Below are positions 1 to 10,768 of a DNA stretch of 64,000 bases, in pieces; position 1 is the stretch's first letter; each line of letters starts with the position of its first letter. The DNA comes from Paracamarosporium sp. OC-R06-R3 (lineage: Eukaryota; Ascomycota; Dothideomycetes; Pleosporales; Didymosphaeriaceae), in contig JACVRA010000258.1 in NCBI GenBank assembly GCA_019828545.1, positions 1 to 64,000 on the forward strand, read 5' to 3'. A model generated the notes under the pieces. It searched no databases. It saw nothing but the letters and a program-made list of their open reading frames with translations, and was not told the DNA's origin. The translations under genes were made by a program, and so were the position numbers.

Positions 1-309
1 CGTTGCTGAGTTATCGGTGCTGAGGTGTCGCGCGTTCTGGTGGGGCGTCCCACTGACTGGTGTGTCCCACTGACTGGTGGAACACGTTAGTTACTCTAGA
101 CTTAGTAAGCTTTAAAGTACAACTTGATAAAACAATAGCGCTTATAAGAGTATTAAAGGTCTAAGTTATCTATTATGCCGTAGGCTTAATAAATTTGTCT
201 CTCTCTACTTTACATTTGCTTTATAGAGCTACATCTTCCAAAGCACAAGTACTAACCATCTCTATTACTTCTCTACCTCGACTTGGTTATCAGGCGTGAT
301 ATCTTCTGC
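1..309. other. intergenic, with a short tandem duplication
   Basis: No gene is seen here. A 17-base unit beginning GTCCCACTGACTGG occurs twice in tandem at 47-63 and 64-80. The remainder is fairly AT-rich and lies downstream of the minus-strand receptor-like gene, so it would hold that gene's 3' end. Confidence 0.5.
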
Positions 310-1772
310 TCACAGGGTTTCCTGACTTCGAAGGACAGAATTGTCCCATGTTTCGGTGGACGGCTTCGCTTTCGATCCCTCGCCTGGTTGCAGTTCAATG
401 TCGCCTTCCGAATCAGCATCAGCTTGCTTTGGTTGTGGAATATTCTCGTGAGATTGGCGGCTTCTCTGACTACTGTTCCATGAACGTAGGGAGATGATGT
501 CCCGCACTCGGTCTACTACGGTCTGTAGTCCTTCACGCTTCGTCAGACTGTAGACGACTGGTAGATTGACAGCAATGAGCCCAACTCCGACTTCGAGTAC
601 GATCCAGTAGACGCCGTTAGCGGATTGCACTACAGTAGCGAAAGTCAGCCTTCTATATTTGTACTGCTCTGGAGCCGCTTGCGTACTTAGTGGATCTTGC
701 CATTCGGGAAGCTTCGCGACTGAAGAACCATTCTGGGCTGTGGCATATGATCAATAACCTGTTCAGCTCTGCTGTGATACAATGGACGTACTTCCAAGCA
801 AGCCGAGATATAAGACAGCACGTGTGAGGGAAAGCGCTAATGCTCTGAAGCTATTGTCAGTGAAAGGGTACAATCGGGACTTAGGAGACTAACAGGCTAC
901 CGAGCATGAAGATGCCGATGACAGCAATCTTCTTATAGAACGTCATACGAAGGCGTGTGAGCTAATGTAAACGTTTCAGTGTCTTGACATCAGAGCCATT
1001 TCCCTTGAACTTACTACTGGAATGGGCAGTAGGATAATGATGACGTCTGTTCCAACGTCTGACCAAGACAGAGCGTACAAGTATGGCTGTGTGTTGAAGC
1101 AAAATTTCGACCGGTCGATATGAGTCCAGTAGGCTGAAACATGCCCGGGACAGGTCAGCATCGCACCGAGGAAGAAGCCTACTGTCCAGATACTGCAAAC
1201 AACGATCATGAAGTACAAAATCAAGTTGAAAACATGGTACGTTTGACTTCGCGAAGCAAAAATACGATAGTAGAGAAAGAGAAAGCTGAGCTTGACACAG
1301 CCAAGTGATATGCATTGTAACCATTCGACATTCCAATATATCTAAAGACCCGGGTTATTTCTCGTTACTCAGGATAGGGAATACATACTATGTGAGTAAT
1401 AATATTTCGAGGGTCTTCGTCAGTACCATCAGAGAAGTAGCCTTCGGACTTTGTTCCCACGCCTATGAAGACAATGAGTAAGAGCAGGATATCGTACCAA
1501 GATACTTTGTTTCCTACCATATAGGATAAGTCCACCAATTGCAAGCATACAGATCTTGTTAATGTTAGTTAAGTTGCATGTACTGACAATGTACTGTATC
1601 AGTATGGTATACGGACCCAAGCGGGCACCACAAGCCAATCTTCAATTCCATATTTCACAGCTCGCTTATATTTCGAGTAGAACCGCAAGCAGACAAATAG
1701 CGTGTCTAAGAGCACTAGGACCACGGCTGCAGCTATGAATAAGCCCGGCGTGAGAACATTATACGCATACAT
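310..1772 (-). CDS. SAT4/PTH11-like rhodopsin-fold integral membrane protein
   Basis: This is a multi-exon gene read from about 1772 down to the stop at 310. Exon pieces translate to a first helix (FIAAAVVLVLLDTL) followed by a loop ending in EDWL, then ICMLAIGGLILYG, then VGTKSEGYFSDG. The core exon at about 1300-1000 has a Cys-rich loop (TCPGHVSAYW), a later Cys and the D..IILLPIPV helix that marks the fungal SAT4/PTH11 rhodopsin-like family. Next come a short exon reading RMTFYKKIAVIGIFMLG near 960-900, a piece near 840-790, and a last exon with one more helix and a hydrophilic acidic tail. Such proteins are seven-helix plasma-membrane candidates for surface or host sensing. Exon borders between 790 and 1000 are not certain. 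No obligatory stop or frameshift was found, so I treat it as intact. The ligand is unknown. Confidence 0.7.
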
Positions 1773-2546
1773 GATGGATACGGGAGCCTTGGTGCGTGGG
1801 TGGGGTAGTTGTGGCTACTGGAACCTAAGAGCAGATAAATACATGAATTTACCATTCTACTATCCCCTGTCTTTCTTTGTATTCGAAGCAGAATTCTACT
1901 GCCGGGTAAATTCGTGCCTACACGAGGCATGCAGATAGGGGGCGACATGCAAGCAATTGGATCCGGAAGCAATGGTAGGAGCGACAAAGAAGGCCACTAG
2001 AATATAAGAGGCTATGCTGTGTAACCACCAGAAAGCGGAGAAGGCAACATGCAAAATTCAAAAGATACGGAAGCCAAGAACACTCTACACCACCAACACC
2101 AACATCCTCCGGACTTCAGCCCTGGTAGGCTCTACGCGTGGGCAGGCATCAGTTTCATGCGGTTCGCTTGACCAGCGAGCAGTTCGTATTGCCTGCTTTT
2201 TATTGGGGTCGGAGTCCGAAAATTGATTAGGATGATCTGCGACTGGTGCGGGGCATAGTGCTCGGCAGGCAAAATTGCCAGGTTCTTACCAGGGCTCGAG
2301 TTCTAAAATGGATTGGGATGATAACGGCCTGCAACCATTGCGGGGCTGAGATGCACACAGCTGGCACTAGTTCATCGTATACGAGCGGTGACATCGCTCA
2401 GTGCTACGATTGGTATTATATAACATGAAGCAATATTGAACAACAGGACATGTCTTTACGAACATTCTCCACATTCGATTACTTTGTGTCCTACGTATTT
2501 TTGTGAATGCTGTTGTTTGAGTACCGCGCCAAACTATTCGGATACC
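1773..2546. other. intergenic
   Basis: This holds the promoter side of the minus-strand receptor-like gene and of the plus-strand small secreted protein. Short open frames are present but none has a recognisable domain or a coding look. Two loosely similar segments starting AAAATTGATTAGGATGAT (about 2219) and AAAATGGATTGGGATGAT (about 2306) may be an old duplication. Confidence 0.4.
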
Positions 2547-2842
2547 ATGCATCTCCTCTCATTCCTATCAACTGTTGCCATACTTGCTTTACCAATCATC
2601 GTCGCTTTACCCCATAACATGCAGACGAAGGAGTCCGTTGCGCAAGTGGAGGACTTCAGAACATCTGTCAGTCCAGCTTTCAAACGAGAGGAAATCGATA
2701 TTTCGCATCACGGTACGAAACCGGCATCTTCTGTCGATCCTGCGTTTTGAGTCCTGCGGGGGAAGCCTGCGGGAATATAAGGCAAGTGCAAGAGCCGTCA
2801 GGTAGGGCAGCGCACTCATGTCTAGTAGCTGCGGATATCTAA
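2547..2842 (+). CDS. small secreted protein, gene model uncertain
   Basis: An ATG at 2547 opens a frame with a clear signal peptide (hydrophobic core LSFLSTVAILALPIIVAL) followed by a short hydrophilic region with a Lys-Arg pair (SPAFKREEID), a possible Kex2 site. Read without an intron the protein is 67 residues and stops at 2750. A second model uses a 53-base intron (GT at 2713, AG at 2764-2765). It joins to a frame ending at 2842 and gives about 80 residues with two cysteines. Without splicing, that second frame reads a Cys-rich stretch (IFCRSC, then GEACGN and AHSC) from about 2708, so a single frameshift in an older Cys-rich protein is a third possibility. It lies 234 bases from the tail of the UstYa-family gene, convergent with it. 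It could be an effector-like protein or a peptide precursor. I do not recognise the family. Confidence 0.45.
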
Positions 2843-3076
2843 TGAGAAGTTATGGGATCTTTATTTGCGAGGCTTTTATTGTATTAAGTCGTTCACGCGT
2901 TTTCCGTGCGATTTGGGGTTCGGGTATCCTATGGAATCTTGTGGTGTATTTCATTCAGACTTTTTCGCATTCTCAAATATGGTGCAGTAACAAGTGTAAG
3001 AGCACCAAATGTATCATTTTGGCTGTCGTCAGGCCAACAGCGCTATTATATGAGAACTGGGCAGCATTGACGCAAG

Positions 3077-4045
3077 TTACTTTACCTTTTCTGCCTTCCT
3101 CAAAGCTTGCCCAATTTTGGCTGCCTGCTGATAGTACGGACTGTTCTTCGGACAATTAAGATATCTTTCTAGTTCCTCATGAGTCTTACCAAACTCCTCT
3201 TCTGCGTCTGTTACGTGTTGATAGCACGCATGGTGTGCTTCTGCCCAATCCACCAGCCGGTCCCAACTGCGGCACACCCGTGCTTGGCCCCGGGGTCCGG
3301 GGTCGCCGTAGTGACTTGGGGGCGTAGGTAATAGGAAATCGTCTGCTTGACATAGCGCGTCTTTGCGTATATGGTCAAGGCAGTGTAATGCGTGCGGGAC
3401 GGAACGTGACAACGGCCAGCCATGGTGCGCCTCATAAATCAAGCGGTGTAGATTCTTCAAACAGTGAATCGTGTGGAATGCATTGATCACGTACACCCCC
3501 TTCGAGTTGTCCCACGGGAATGGCTGCGATGGCGCTAGATTGTGCTGCGCTGCCCATTCGTGCGGCAAAGCAACTACGCCAGCGTCGATGTCGATAGACT
3601 CCCACAGCTCATCGGCGTAGCTGTGGTTTGTGGCTTCTTCTGGACCATATCCTGATGAATAGGGAAATGGAACAGTTGGATCTAGATCAAGATTCGCTGC
3701 GAATGCCGTCAGCCCGGATTCTCCAACTCAGATGGCCAAACAAGCGGATCACGGTTTCTTACCGTAAAGCGATCCACTAACACCATGAGTCTGAGGTAAC
3801 AGACGTTTGCGCTGATCAGAGTCCAGCAGAATTATCGAAAACAAGAGGACGTTTATGACGATAGAAAGTACGAAGAGACAAAAACCAAGATAGCGCTTGA
3901 ATGTAGATGACTTCAAGATATGAGGCATGGCAGCTTGATGATAAAATGATGAGACCTTATCGTCCGGCGCATCGTCGCTTTGGAGCAGGCTATGAGTCTC
4001 CTCGGCGTCGCAAGGCATGTTCAACATTGAGAGCGTATTTTTCAA
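3077..4045 (-). CDS. UstYa-family (DUF3328) oxidase-like protein
   Basis: Two exons (4045-3763 and 3696-3077) with a 66-base intron give 300 residues. The N-terminal third has one transmembrane helix (FCLFVLSIVINVLLFSIILL), as in type II membrane UstYa proteins. The C-terminal part has both signature repeats of the family, HTIHCLKNLHR and HALHCLDHIRK (HxxHC), which are thought to bind metal. Known relatives oxidise or cyclise peptides in fungal RiPP pathways such as ustiloxin, and others act in non-peptide pathways including tailoring of PKS/NRPS products. The gene is complete. It sits between a tiny secreted protein and an MFS carrier. Substrate and pathway are inference; the family call is firm. 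Confidence 0.88.
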
Positions 4046-4947
4046 TCTTACTAGGAGAATGCGAGATCCTGCACCTGACGAGTAGACAGAACAGTAGAGA
4101 AGGATGCAGTAATTCTATTCGACTCTCGTTAGACTCTCTTCCACCGTTTTACTTCGTCCTGTTCACAAGAAGCGCTCGTGTAGCCCGATGTGCTGCAGTT
4201 GAAATTTACCCGGGCAGAGGGTGCGACGTGGTCGTTCTTCATCCCAATGAGCAAACGTCTCTTGCGGAGTCCGAAGAAAATTCGTGTGACCCGACGTGTT
4301 GTAGCTGAAATTTACCCGGAACAGGGGCAGCGCATGTCTTAACTTTCTCCCCATAAAGAATTTTCCTTGGACTCGGGCATATATACATTGCTTGCGGGGC
4401 GCAACACAAGGACTAAATGGAGAAGGTGTTACGTCGGAACCCCTTCCTGGATAATTTACTTTGTTGCAGATCTCATGGATCGCCATCCCTCCTAGGTTTT
4501 GGCTTCGCGGGAATCAATTTGGAATTCATGTATCGTCGGAAAACTTGGCGCCGATCGTTGATGGTACGAGCTTGAGAAATGCAGTGTCTTCACAATCGTC
4601 AAAAAAAAGGCAACGTGCAGCAGCCCAAGACTAAGGCTCGTGACACCCCACCTTCTTTCGATCAAGACTTTCTACTGACTACTGCTCACAGCCCTTGTTG
4701 CATTTAATTAAAATACAGGCGCAGGTGAACTCAACATCTCTCTAGGTGGTAGAAACATATTCCGAGGTACACTGTGGAAACATGGGAGTGGCTCCCGGCT
4801 GCTGGGTCGCAAAGCGGGTGTCTTGGCTTACTGCGCAACTGGGCGCGCTCAAACTATTCCGCAGTTCAAGTGAAAATCGACTTTTTTTCATAGCAGACAC
4901 CACTTGTCTCTCTATTCTTCCTTTCTCGCATCATTTAATCACCAAGA
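4046..4947. other. intergenic with a diverged direct repeat
   Basis: This is the divergent promoter region between the UstYa-like gene and the MFS gene. It contains an imperfect 38-base direct repeat (4177-4214 and 4283-4320). No gene is supported; the open frames here mainly read through the repeat. Confidence 0.5.
4177..4320. repeat. two-copy imperfect direct repeat, transitions only
   Basis: The copies at 4177-4214 and 4283-4320 both start CGTGT and end TGAAATTTACCCGG. Across 38 aligned bases I count seven differences, all transitions (A/G or C/T). This fits decay by deamination-type mutation of an old duplication. Confidence 0.6.
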
Positions 4948-6325
4948 ATGAACTACCCTAGCAGTGAGACGATTCCAAGTGAGAAACCTCCAGACTCCCA
5001 CGACATTAGGGTTAATAAGCCACAACTTGCTCCTTTGTCTGAGGAGGGTGTGTCTACGCCGGCCTCATCTCTACCACCAGACGGCGGTTGGAACGCATGG
5101 ATGCAGGTATTTGCCGCTCATCAAGTCATGATGAACACAAGTGCTTGTACCAATGCCTTCGGCTTTTTCCAAACGTACTATACAACTGCTCTTCATGTGT
5201 CGCCTTCAGCTGTCTCCTGGGTTGGTGGGACCCAGGCTTTTTTGATAATGTTCCTGGGAGCATGCTCGGGTCGGATTGTGGACGCTGGATACTATAGGTA
5301 TCTGATGGTCTCAGGGCTTACCCTTCAAATACTAGGCATATTCGGAACATCATTCGTGTCACAGTACTGGCAATTCCTTTTGGCTCAAGGAATCTGTCAA
5401 GGCATTGGAGGCGGTCTCATCCTCGTGCCAACTATGGCAATCGTTTCCAGTTACTTCAGCAAGAAGCGAGCCACTGCTGTTTGCGGGATGAGTGTTGGCT
5501 CTGCCACCGGCGGCATTGTTTTCCCTCTCATTGCTCAACAGCTTCGAGGGAAGATTGGCATAGGATGGACGATACGCGTTATGGGCGGTGTATTTGTGAT
5601 GAATGCGGCCATCGCTCTTGCAATTATCACACCCAGGAACACGCCTCGTAAAAATGGTGCGCTGATCGACCTTGCCGCCTTTTGCGATCCCTGGTATAGT
5701 CTCTTTGGAATGGGTATGTTGCTCACGATGCTCGGCCTTTATTTCGGGTACTACTATGTAAGTTGATCCTAGAAGTAGAGGTCAGCAATTGTGCTTTCGG
5801 GTTAATAGAATCAAGATAACAGCATACGCTGAAGACATCCTTCACATATCACCCAACGCATCTCTTTCCCTACTACTGGTAGTCAACGCTCTTGGCATCC
5901 CTGGTCGATTCATCCCCTCATTCATTTCCGACTGGTATCTAGGCCCACAGAACACGCTTACCATCATCGTGTTCCTCACATCGGTGCTCATGTTCATCTG
6001 GATTGCTGTTGATTCGATTTCGGGGATGTGGGCATTTTCTGTTGCCTATGGCCTTGTCACTGCCAATATTCAAAGTCTTACTGCTCCGTCTTTGATGAGC
6101 GCTGGGCGAGACCCATCCAAGATAGGTGCCGAAATCGGAATGATCTTTGCTCTTCTTTCAATCGGAATGTTGTGTGGACCACCTATTGCAGGTGTTTTGA
6201 TTACGCAATATGGCGGAAATTATCTCCACGCCCAGGTATTTGCAGGCTGCATAATTTTGTGTGGGAGTCTCTGCTTTACGGCAGCTCGTTTCTTGTGTAT
6301 GCGTCAGCTTCTAAAACAAGTTTAA
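4948..6325 (+). CDS. MFS transporter, monocarboxylate (MCT)-like
   Basis: Exon 1 (4948-5757) and exon 2 (5816-6325) are joined by a 58-base intron and give 439 residues. The N-terminus is hydrophilic, then PPDGGWNAWMQVFAA opens helix 1, a hallmark of the fungal MCT-like group. About twelve helices follow, with a glycine-rich fourth and fifth helix (GICQGIGGGLILVP) and YFSKKRATAVCGM. Relatives are annotated as riboflavin or monocarboxylate carriers, but the cargo of most is unknown and some sit in secondary-metabolite clusters. Removing the intron restores the expected join YYY-ITAYAE, so the gene looks functional. It is divergent from the UstYa-like gene with about 900 bases between them. Confidence 0.88.
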
Positions 6326-6927
6326 GTTATATCTTTTACGTCCAAACTATTTATGTACGTAGGCCACATTTTAATATACTTATATTAGAGTTTTAATTTA
6401 TAAATAACTTTACTATAATATTAAATATCTTTATCGTAATAGTATTAAAATTTTATCTAGCATTCAGGAAAACGACAACATACATTGAGGTCCGTGAAAT
6501 CATCGTACCTGAAGAGAAAGGGAATGCATGCGTATCTCAAGTGTGCTTACAAGGAGATAGTCTACTCGCTCCGAATCCTTGTTATCCGCACTGATAGAAT
6601 GACTATTGCCTAGTTGAAGAAGTTGGATGTTGGTTAGGACCGTTGCAATGCGAATGGTTCAGAAAGAGCTTTTCTATATGTCGATAAAATATCCTCCCTT
6701 CGAACGTAAGCTTTTTTGATCTTTTTGGTCCAGCTAGAGCAAGTTATGGGAAGAAGATCCTCTTAGCGACTCTAATTACTTATATTTACATGGATATTTT
6801 CACTAAAAACCAGTATTAAGCTTCAAAGACACAGCTTGATAACACACGTGGCGGGTTCTTCCTTCTCTTTGCTTTTCCCTTTTGATGTGTATCGCGGTAT
6901 TCTTGTACCCTACTCTCGTACCAGGCA
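6326..6927. other. AT-rich intergenic stretch
   Basis: It lies between the MFS gene and the convergent hydrolase gene. 6370-6450 is strongly AT-rich (runs such as ATAATATTAAATAT), as in RIP-affected or simple terminator-side DNA. No gene is seen. Confidence 0.5.
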
Positions 6928-7976
6928 TTAGTAGCTTCGTTTCAGCAGAGGCCTCAACCAGGCCAGCACATTCTCCCTGACCCCGTCCGATTCATGTTCT
7001 ACATTTTCCACAACTTCAAATGTCGACACGATTCCCTTCTTGTCCCAGTTGCTCTTCAAATCTCGTAAGGTATCAAGCCTCCCTTTCTCTCGTGGCGTCA
7101 AGTCTTCCTGCTCGCCTAGCGTATCATGCACCCAGTCCCAGAAGCCCCCAGGACTATCTGCCTTGTTATCATCACCACCTACAATTAGTTGAAGGGGTAC
7201 TTTGACCATCTCAGACACGTTAAGCGAAACATTGAAAGCGGTAGACATATCTGCGGTACCATGTGGCCATTTCTGAGTGTCGTCAAGGTAGGTCACATGA
7301 CCGGGTGATCCCACACTTGCTGCTGCAAGGCGGTCAGGGTGAAGGTATAAGAAACTGGAAAGGAAGTAAGTCACGAAAGCTATTTTCAACAAGAACTTGC
7401 ATACCGATGAACAAACTGGCCCCCACCCGAGAACCCCATCAAAAACACTTTGTTTATTTCCACGCCCGGCCATCGATATTGGACCTCATTGAGCATGTCA
7501 ATCAGCGCCAGATCAGCACGCAGCTGGGTAGCATTTGACAGCTTGTAGGAATCGACGTCAAATGAAGACGTTAGGCCTGCAGGGAATAATGGTATGAGTA
7601 CAGCACAACGCATCTCTTCCGCGAACTCCTGGAGGCTTCTCTCAGCTTGGGTGAGGTTGCGGCCTGTGCCATGGACGCTGACGACAAGAGGGAGTTTAGG
7701 AAGCGTATAAGAGTCATTCTTTGGGTCGGGGTTATAGAACTTCGATGGGATATATAGCGAAAAGGAGAGACGCGGGTCGGCGAGGAGAATTCGATGGGGA
7801 ATGTTTCCGACAAAACCGGCGTACTCAAGGAACTCGGGCGGTATATCCGGAGTAGTGAGGTCAGGAGTGATAGTGTACGGGTTCATAGAGCGATCGGTCT
7901 GCCCTATTGCACTGCTGACTGCTCTACTAAGGAAACCAGACAAAGCAAGAACTGTGTAAGATTTAAAGAAATGCAT
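6928..7976 (-). CDS. secreted alpha/beta hydrolase (esterase-like)
   Basis: Two exons (7976-7405 and 7354-6928) with a 50-base intron give 332 residues. The start at 7976 opens an N-terminal signal peptide (core YTVLALSGFLSRAV). The body has VVSVHGTGR as the oxyanion strand region, GFSGGGQFVHR as the nucleophile elbow with the catalytic Ser, and VGGDDNKAD and a late NVEHES stretch as candidates for the acid and His. The fold resembles the extracellular PHB-depolymerase/feruloyl-esterase-like hydrolases. The natural substrate is not evident. Splicing rejoins HR-FLYLHPDRL, the expected sequence after the nucleophile helix. The gene is complete and convergent with the MFS gene. Confidence 0.8.
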
Positions 7977-8607
7977 TGTAGAGCTTGAGTGGTTGGTGAA
8001 TGTAGGAGCTTCTGATGTGCGAATCTACAAATAAATAGTATATTGTCAAGATATTTGAATGCGAGATTCGCCCCGAGCTGAATGCTGAAGCCTCGTTTAG
8101 GCTTATAGCTCTGTTGCGGAGCGACTAGAGAGATCTGCTAGATTTAAATTAGTGGTGTCGTTGCAGCTGAGACAACGCTAGCAGTAAATTATTGTGTCTT
8201 CGGACTTTACGCTAGACACCCTGGTCTTCACCCTTCCGTATCTCATCAGCGATCTTTCCCTAGAGAGTTTAGATATAGCGCTACGCCTTGCCCAATTCGT
8301 CAATGCTTGCGCAGTGGACATGGCGTCAGAAGCTAACTGCGAGTTTCGGCTCAGGATGCGACATCGGCTTTCTCCGTTTTTTTCCGGAGTTACATAAAAA
8401 ATCAGCCACGATCTCGCGGCCTTTTCAAGTATCATCTCTACAATTTGCTAGAATCACTGGCCGTATGTATTAGCCTACATAGTATGCATACTTAGGCTTC
8501 GCTAGGTCTTCTATAGTAGTTCTCGAGTATATGATTTCCTATTCTTTAATATGTAATAACGTAATACACCTCTTGTGAGGTTCTATAGCGTCGTGTTTTA
8601 TTCTACG
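7977..8607. other. intergenic
   Basis: This is the promoter side of the secreted hydrolase and the 3' side of the ankyrin gene. The last 150 bases are AT-rich. No coding sequence could be supported. Confidence 0.5.
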
Positions 8608-10285
8608 TTAGATATTATATAAAGACAATAGGTCTAACATCGACTGTAGTCCGTTATCCGTCGCCTGAAGAATACAATCTTCCATAGTTCTCCTAAACCG
8701 TGCACTTGATTTTCGTTCTCGTTCAATCAGAATCTTGAACATGGAAGTGTTTTCCCTCTCAATTGCACTTACAAGTGGATGCTTCTCCCACTGTTTCCAC
8801 TTACTGCCGTCCTTCCTTCCCGATATGCACATTTCAGTATCTCGAAACCTTAAAGATTTTGAATCAACAAACTCATCCACATCCAAAACGTGATCGAGTA
8901 AGAGCTGTACTATTGTTGTGTATCCACCTGAGGCAGCCTTCAATATAGCATCGTCAGATCTATTACCTTTATCCAGAAGAGACTTGACAAAGTCTGCATG
9001 CCCGACTTCCGCAGCACACTCCAGCGCTATTGTGCCACTGGCGCCATGATCTAACAAGTACTCCATGATGTCCATATGGCCCTCATGGACAGCAAACTGA
9101 ACTGGAATGTCACTGCATAATATGTAAAATCTGCGGTCCTGCTTAATCAGTGGTTGACAGGGCCGTCCTGTAGCAGGTGCACCACATTCAATAAGATGCT
9201 TGACAGTATCAAGGCGACCATGATTAACTGCAAGAGCCAAAGCCTGAGGATATGCACCCCAGATATGCAAGACCGACCTGTATCCATGTTCTGGAGATAT
9301 TGGGAAGGTGTAAAGCGGTATCAACGTTTCAACGAATTTGAGTACTTCTAGAGACGGTGTCTTCTGCGCTTCGTATAGAAAACCTGGGTAAAGGGAATCG
9401 GCATCCGGTGAGAGACGACCGAGACAGTTGTACTTGTCGCATAAGCCATTAATCTTCCTCCAGGGAACCTCTTTTCTCTTGAAGTTATAGATGAGCGGGA
9501 TAATGTCCGCGCGGCCAGCGTTTGCAGCCGACACAAACAATGTTTCTCTGAGTCCCGTGTACACGACATCCACGTCCACGGTGAGAAGGTACGCCATCAC
9601 TTCCATGCTTGCGTATTTCGCCACCATGAGATCGAATGGAATAAATACCTTATTATCGTAGGATTTCTGTGCGCGACTGCTGGGATTTCCTGCGAAATTT
9701 CCCAGTACTCGAGGGTCTTTCTCTACACAGCGGCGAATCACACCGAGATTATTGGTCCGTATAGCCGCCAAGAATAGGAGATGGTTGTACTCCTCGGGAT
9801 TGATGTCATCTTTTATTTTGAAAAGTTTTTCAACTTCAGTGTTCAGAGACCACTTCACCGAAGAGCAGAGTGCCTCAATCGTAGCTTCAATCGTCGGCGA
9901 TCCCTCAGGTCCGAGTTTAGCATCCGGATTCACCTCGATGGCTACTCGCTTGAGACTCTTTATAAGAGGGTAGGATCTCTCATTTGCATGCATGATGTGA
10001 TACGCAAGATACGACGGTATAACTAATTTCGTGCTTGGACAATACCGCGATTCTCGTGGGACCTCTTTTGAAAATCGTTCAAGTAATCGAAAACGGTATA
10101 TAACATCCAGGACGGCTTTGGAAAACAGTTCTGTGTGTAGCTGTTAGACATTGCAGGCAGATTTCGAAAAGAAGAGACGTACTGTTCACGAGTCTTAGGC
10201 GCAGACCACGCTTTCTGCCTCTAGTAAGGATTGAATCGCGAAGGATCTGTTCAAAGATCTCCATAGGCAGGGACAAAAGCTCCAT
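8608..10285 (-). CDS. F-box-like / ankyrin-repeat protein
   Basis: Exon 1 (10285-10183) encodes an F-box-like start (LLSLPMEIFEQIL followed by LRLRLVN). A 52-base intron (10182-10131) joins it in frame to KLFSKAVLDVIYRFRLLERF. The whole protein is 541 residues. Ankyrin repeats fill the second half: ALAVNHGRLDTVKHLIECGA, PVQFAVHEGHMDIMEYLLDHGAS, ALECAAEVGHADFVKSLLDKG and AASGGYTTIVQLLLDH. Proteins of this build are abundant in filamentous ascomycetes, and their targets are almost all unknown; the F-box suggests an SCF ubiquitin-ligase adaptor. The longer start is chosen because the intron joins two pieces of the same family. No damage is seen. Confidence 0.8.
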
Positions 10286-10768
10286 CGAGGTAGTTTTGCC
10301 AACGCCTCTAGCGCCGGTGATCTGAGATTTCTGTAATGTGTAGACACGATTGTTGAGTGGGTAAAGAGCGGTCGGTAATGTACGTATGTCAAGCCCCAGG
10401 TCAGCACTCGGTATGAAATCTTATATAGATTAAGGCGGGGTAATGTACAGTAGTACAACGTGCACGGACTCCCAAAATACGTCATGGTTCGGCTCAAGCC
10501 AGCAGCTATTGTCTCTGGAAATCGGCACAAAACAAGGCGCAGTAAATAAAAACTTTGTTGAAATTATAATGTATGTAAGATAGTGTGTTTTCCCGTTGTG
10601 CATTTCTAATAATAGTACGATGTGCACAGATTGACAAGGTATAGCACCATAGTTAAGCTCAAGGCAGCAACCCTAACTTAGTTCACTCGCTCAGTATATA
10701 AGAGCTCCCCAACGCATACTAATATCCAAATCCTAAACTTCACGATCGAACTCAACCAACTCCACAAA
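10286..10768. other. divergent promoter region
   Basis: The region lies between the F-box/ankyrin gene (minus) and the DUF4419 gene (plus). A TATA element precedes the latter. Short open frames here have no recognisable content. Confidence 0.5.
10695..10702 (+). promoter_or_regulatory. TATA box of the DUF4419 gene
   Basis: TATATAAG lies 67 bases before the ATG at 10769, a usual fungal spacing. Confidence 0.5.

Noticed and set aside
4163..4486. Minus-strand frame of 107 codons upstream of the MFS gene.
   Set aside because: It mainly reads across the two-copy direct repeat, and its internal similarity is explained by that repeat.
8178..8473. Overlapping frames of 60 to 85 codons in both directions left of the ankyrin gene.
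   Set aside because: No family resemblance and no supporting start context; probably chance.
10195..10530. Minus-strand frame of 111 codons overlapping the start of the F-box/ankyrin gene.
   Set aside because: The F-box reading in the alternative frame joins the ankyrin exon through a proper intron; this frame is a shadow.
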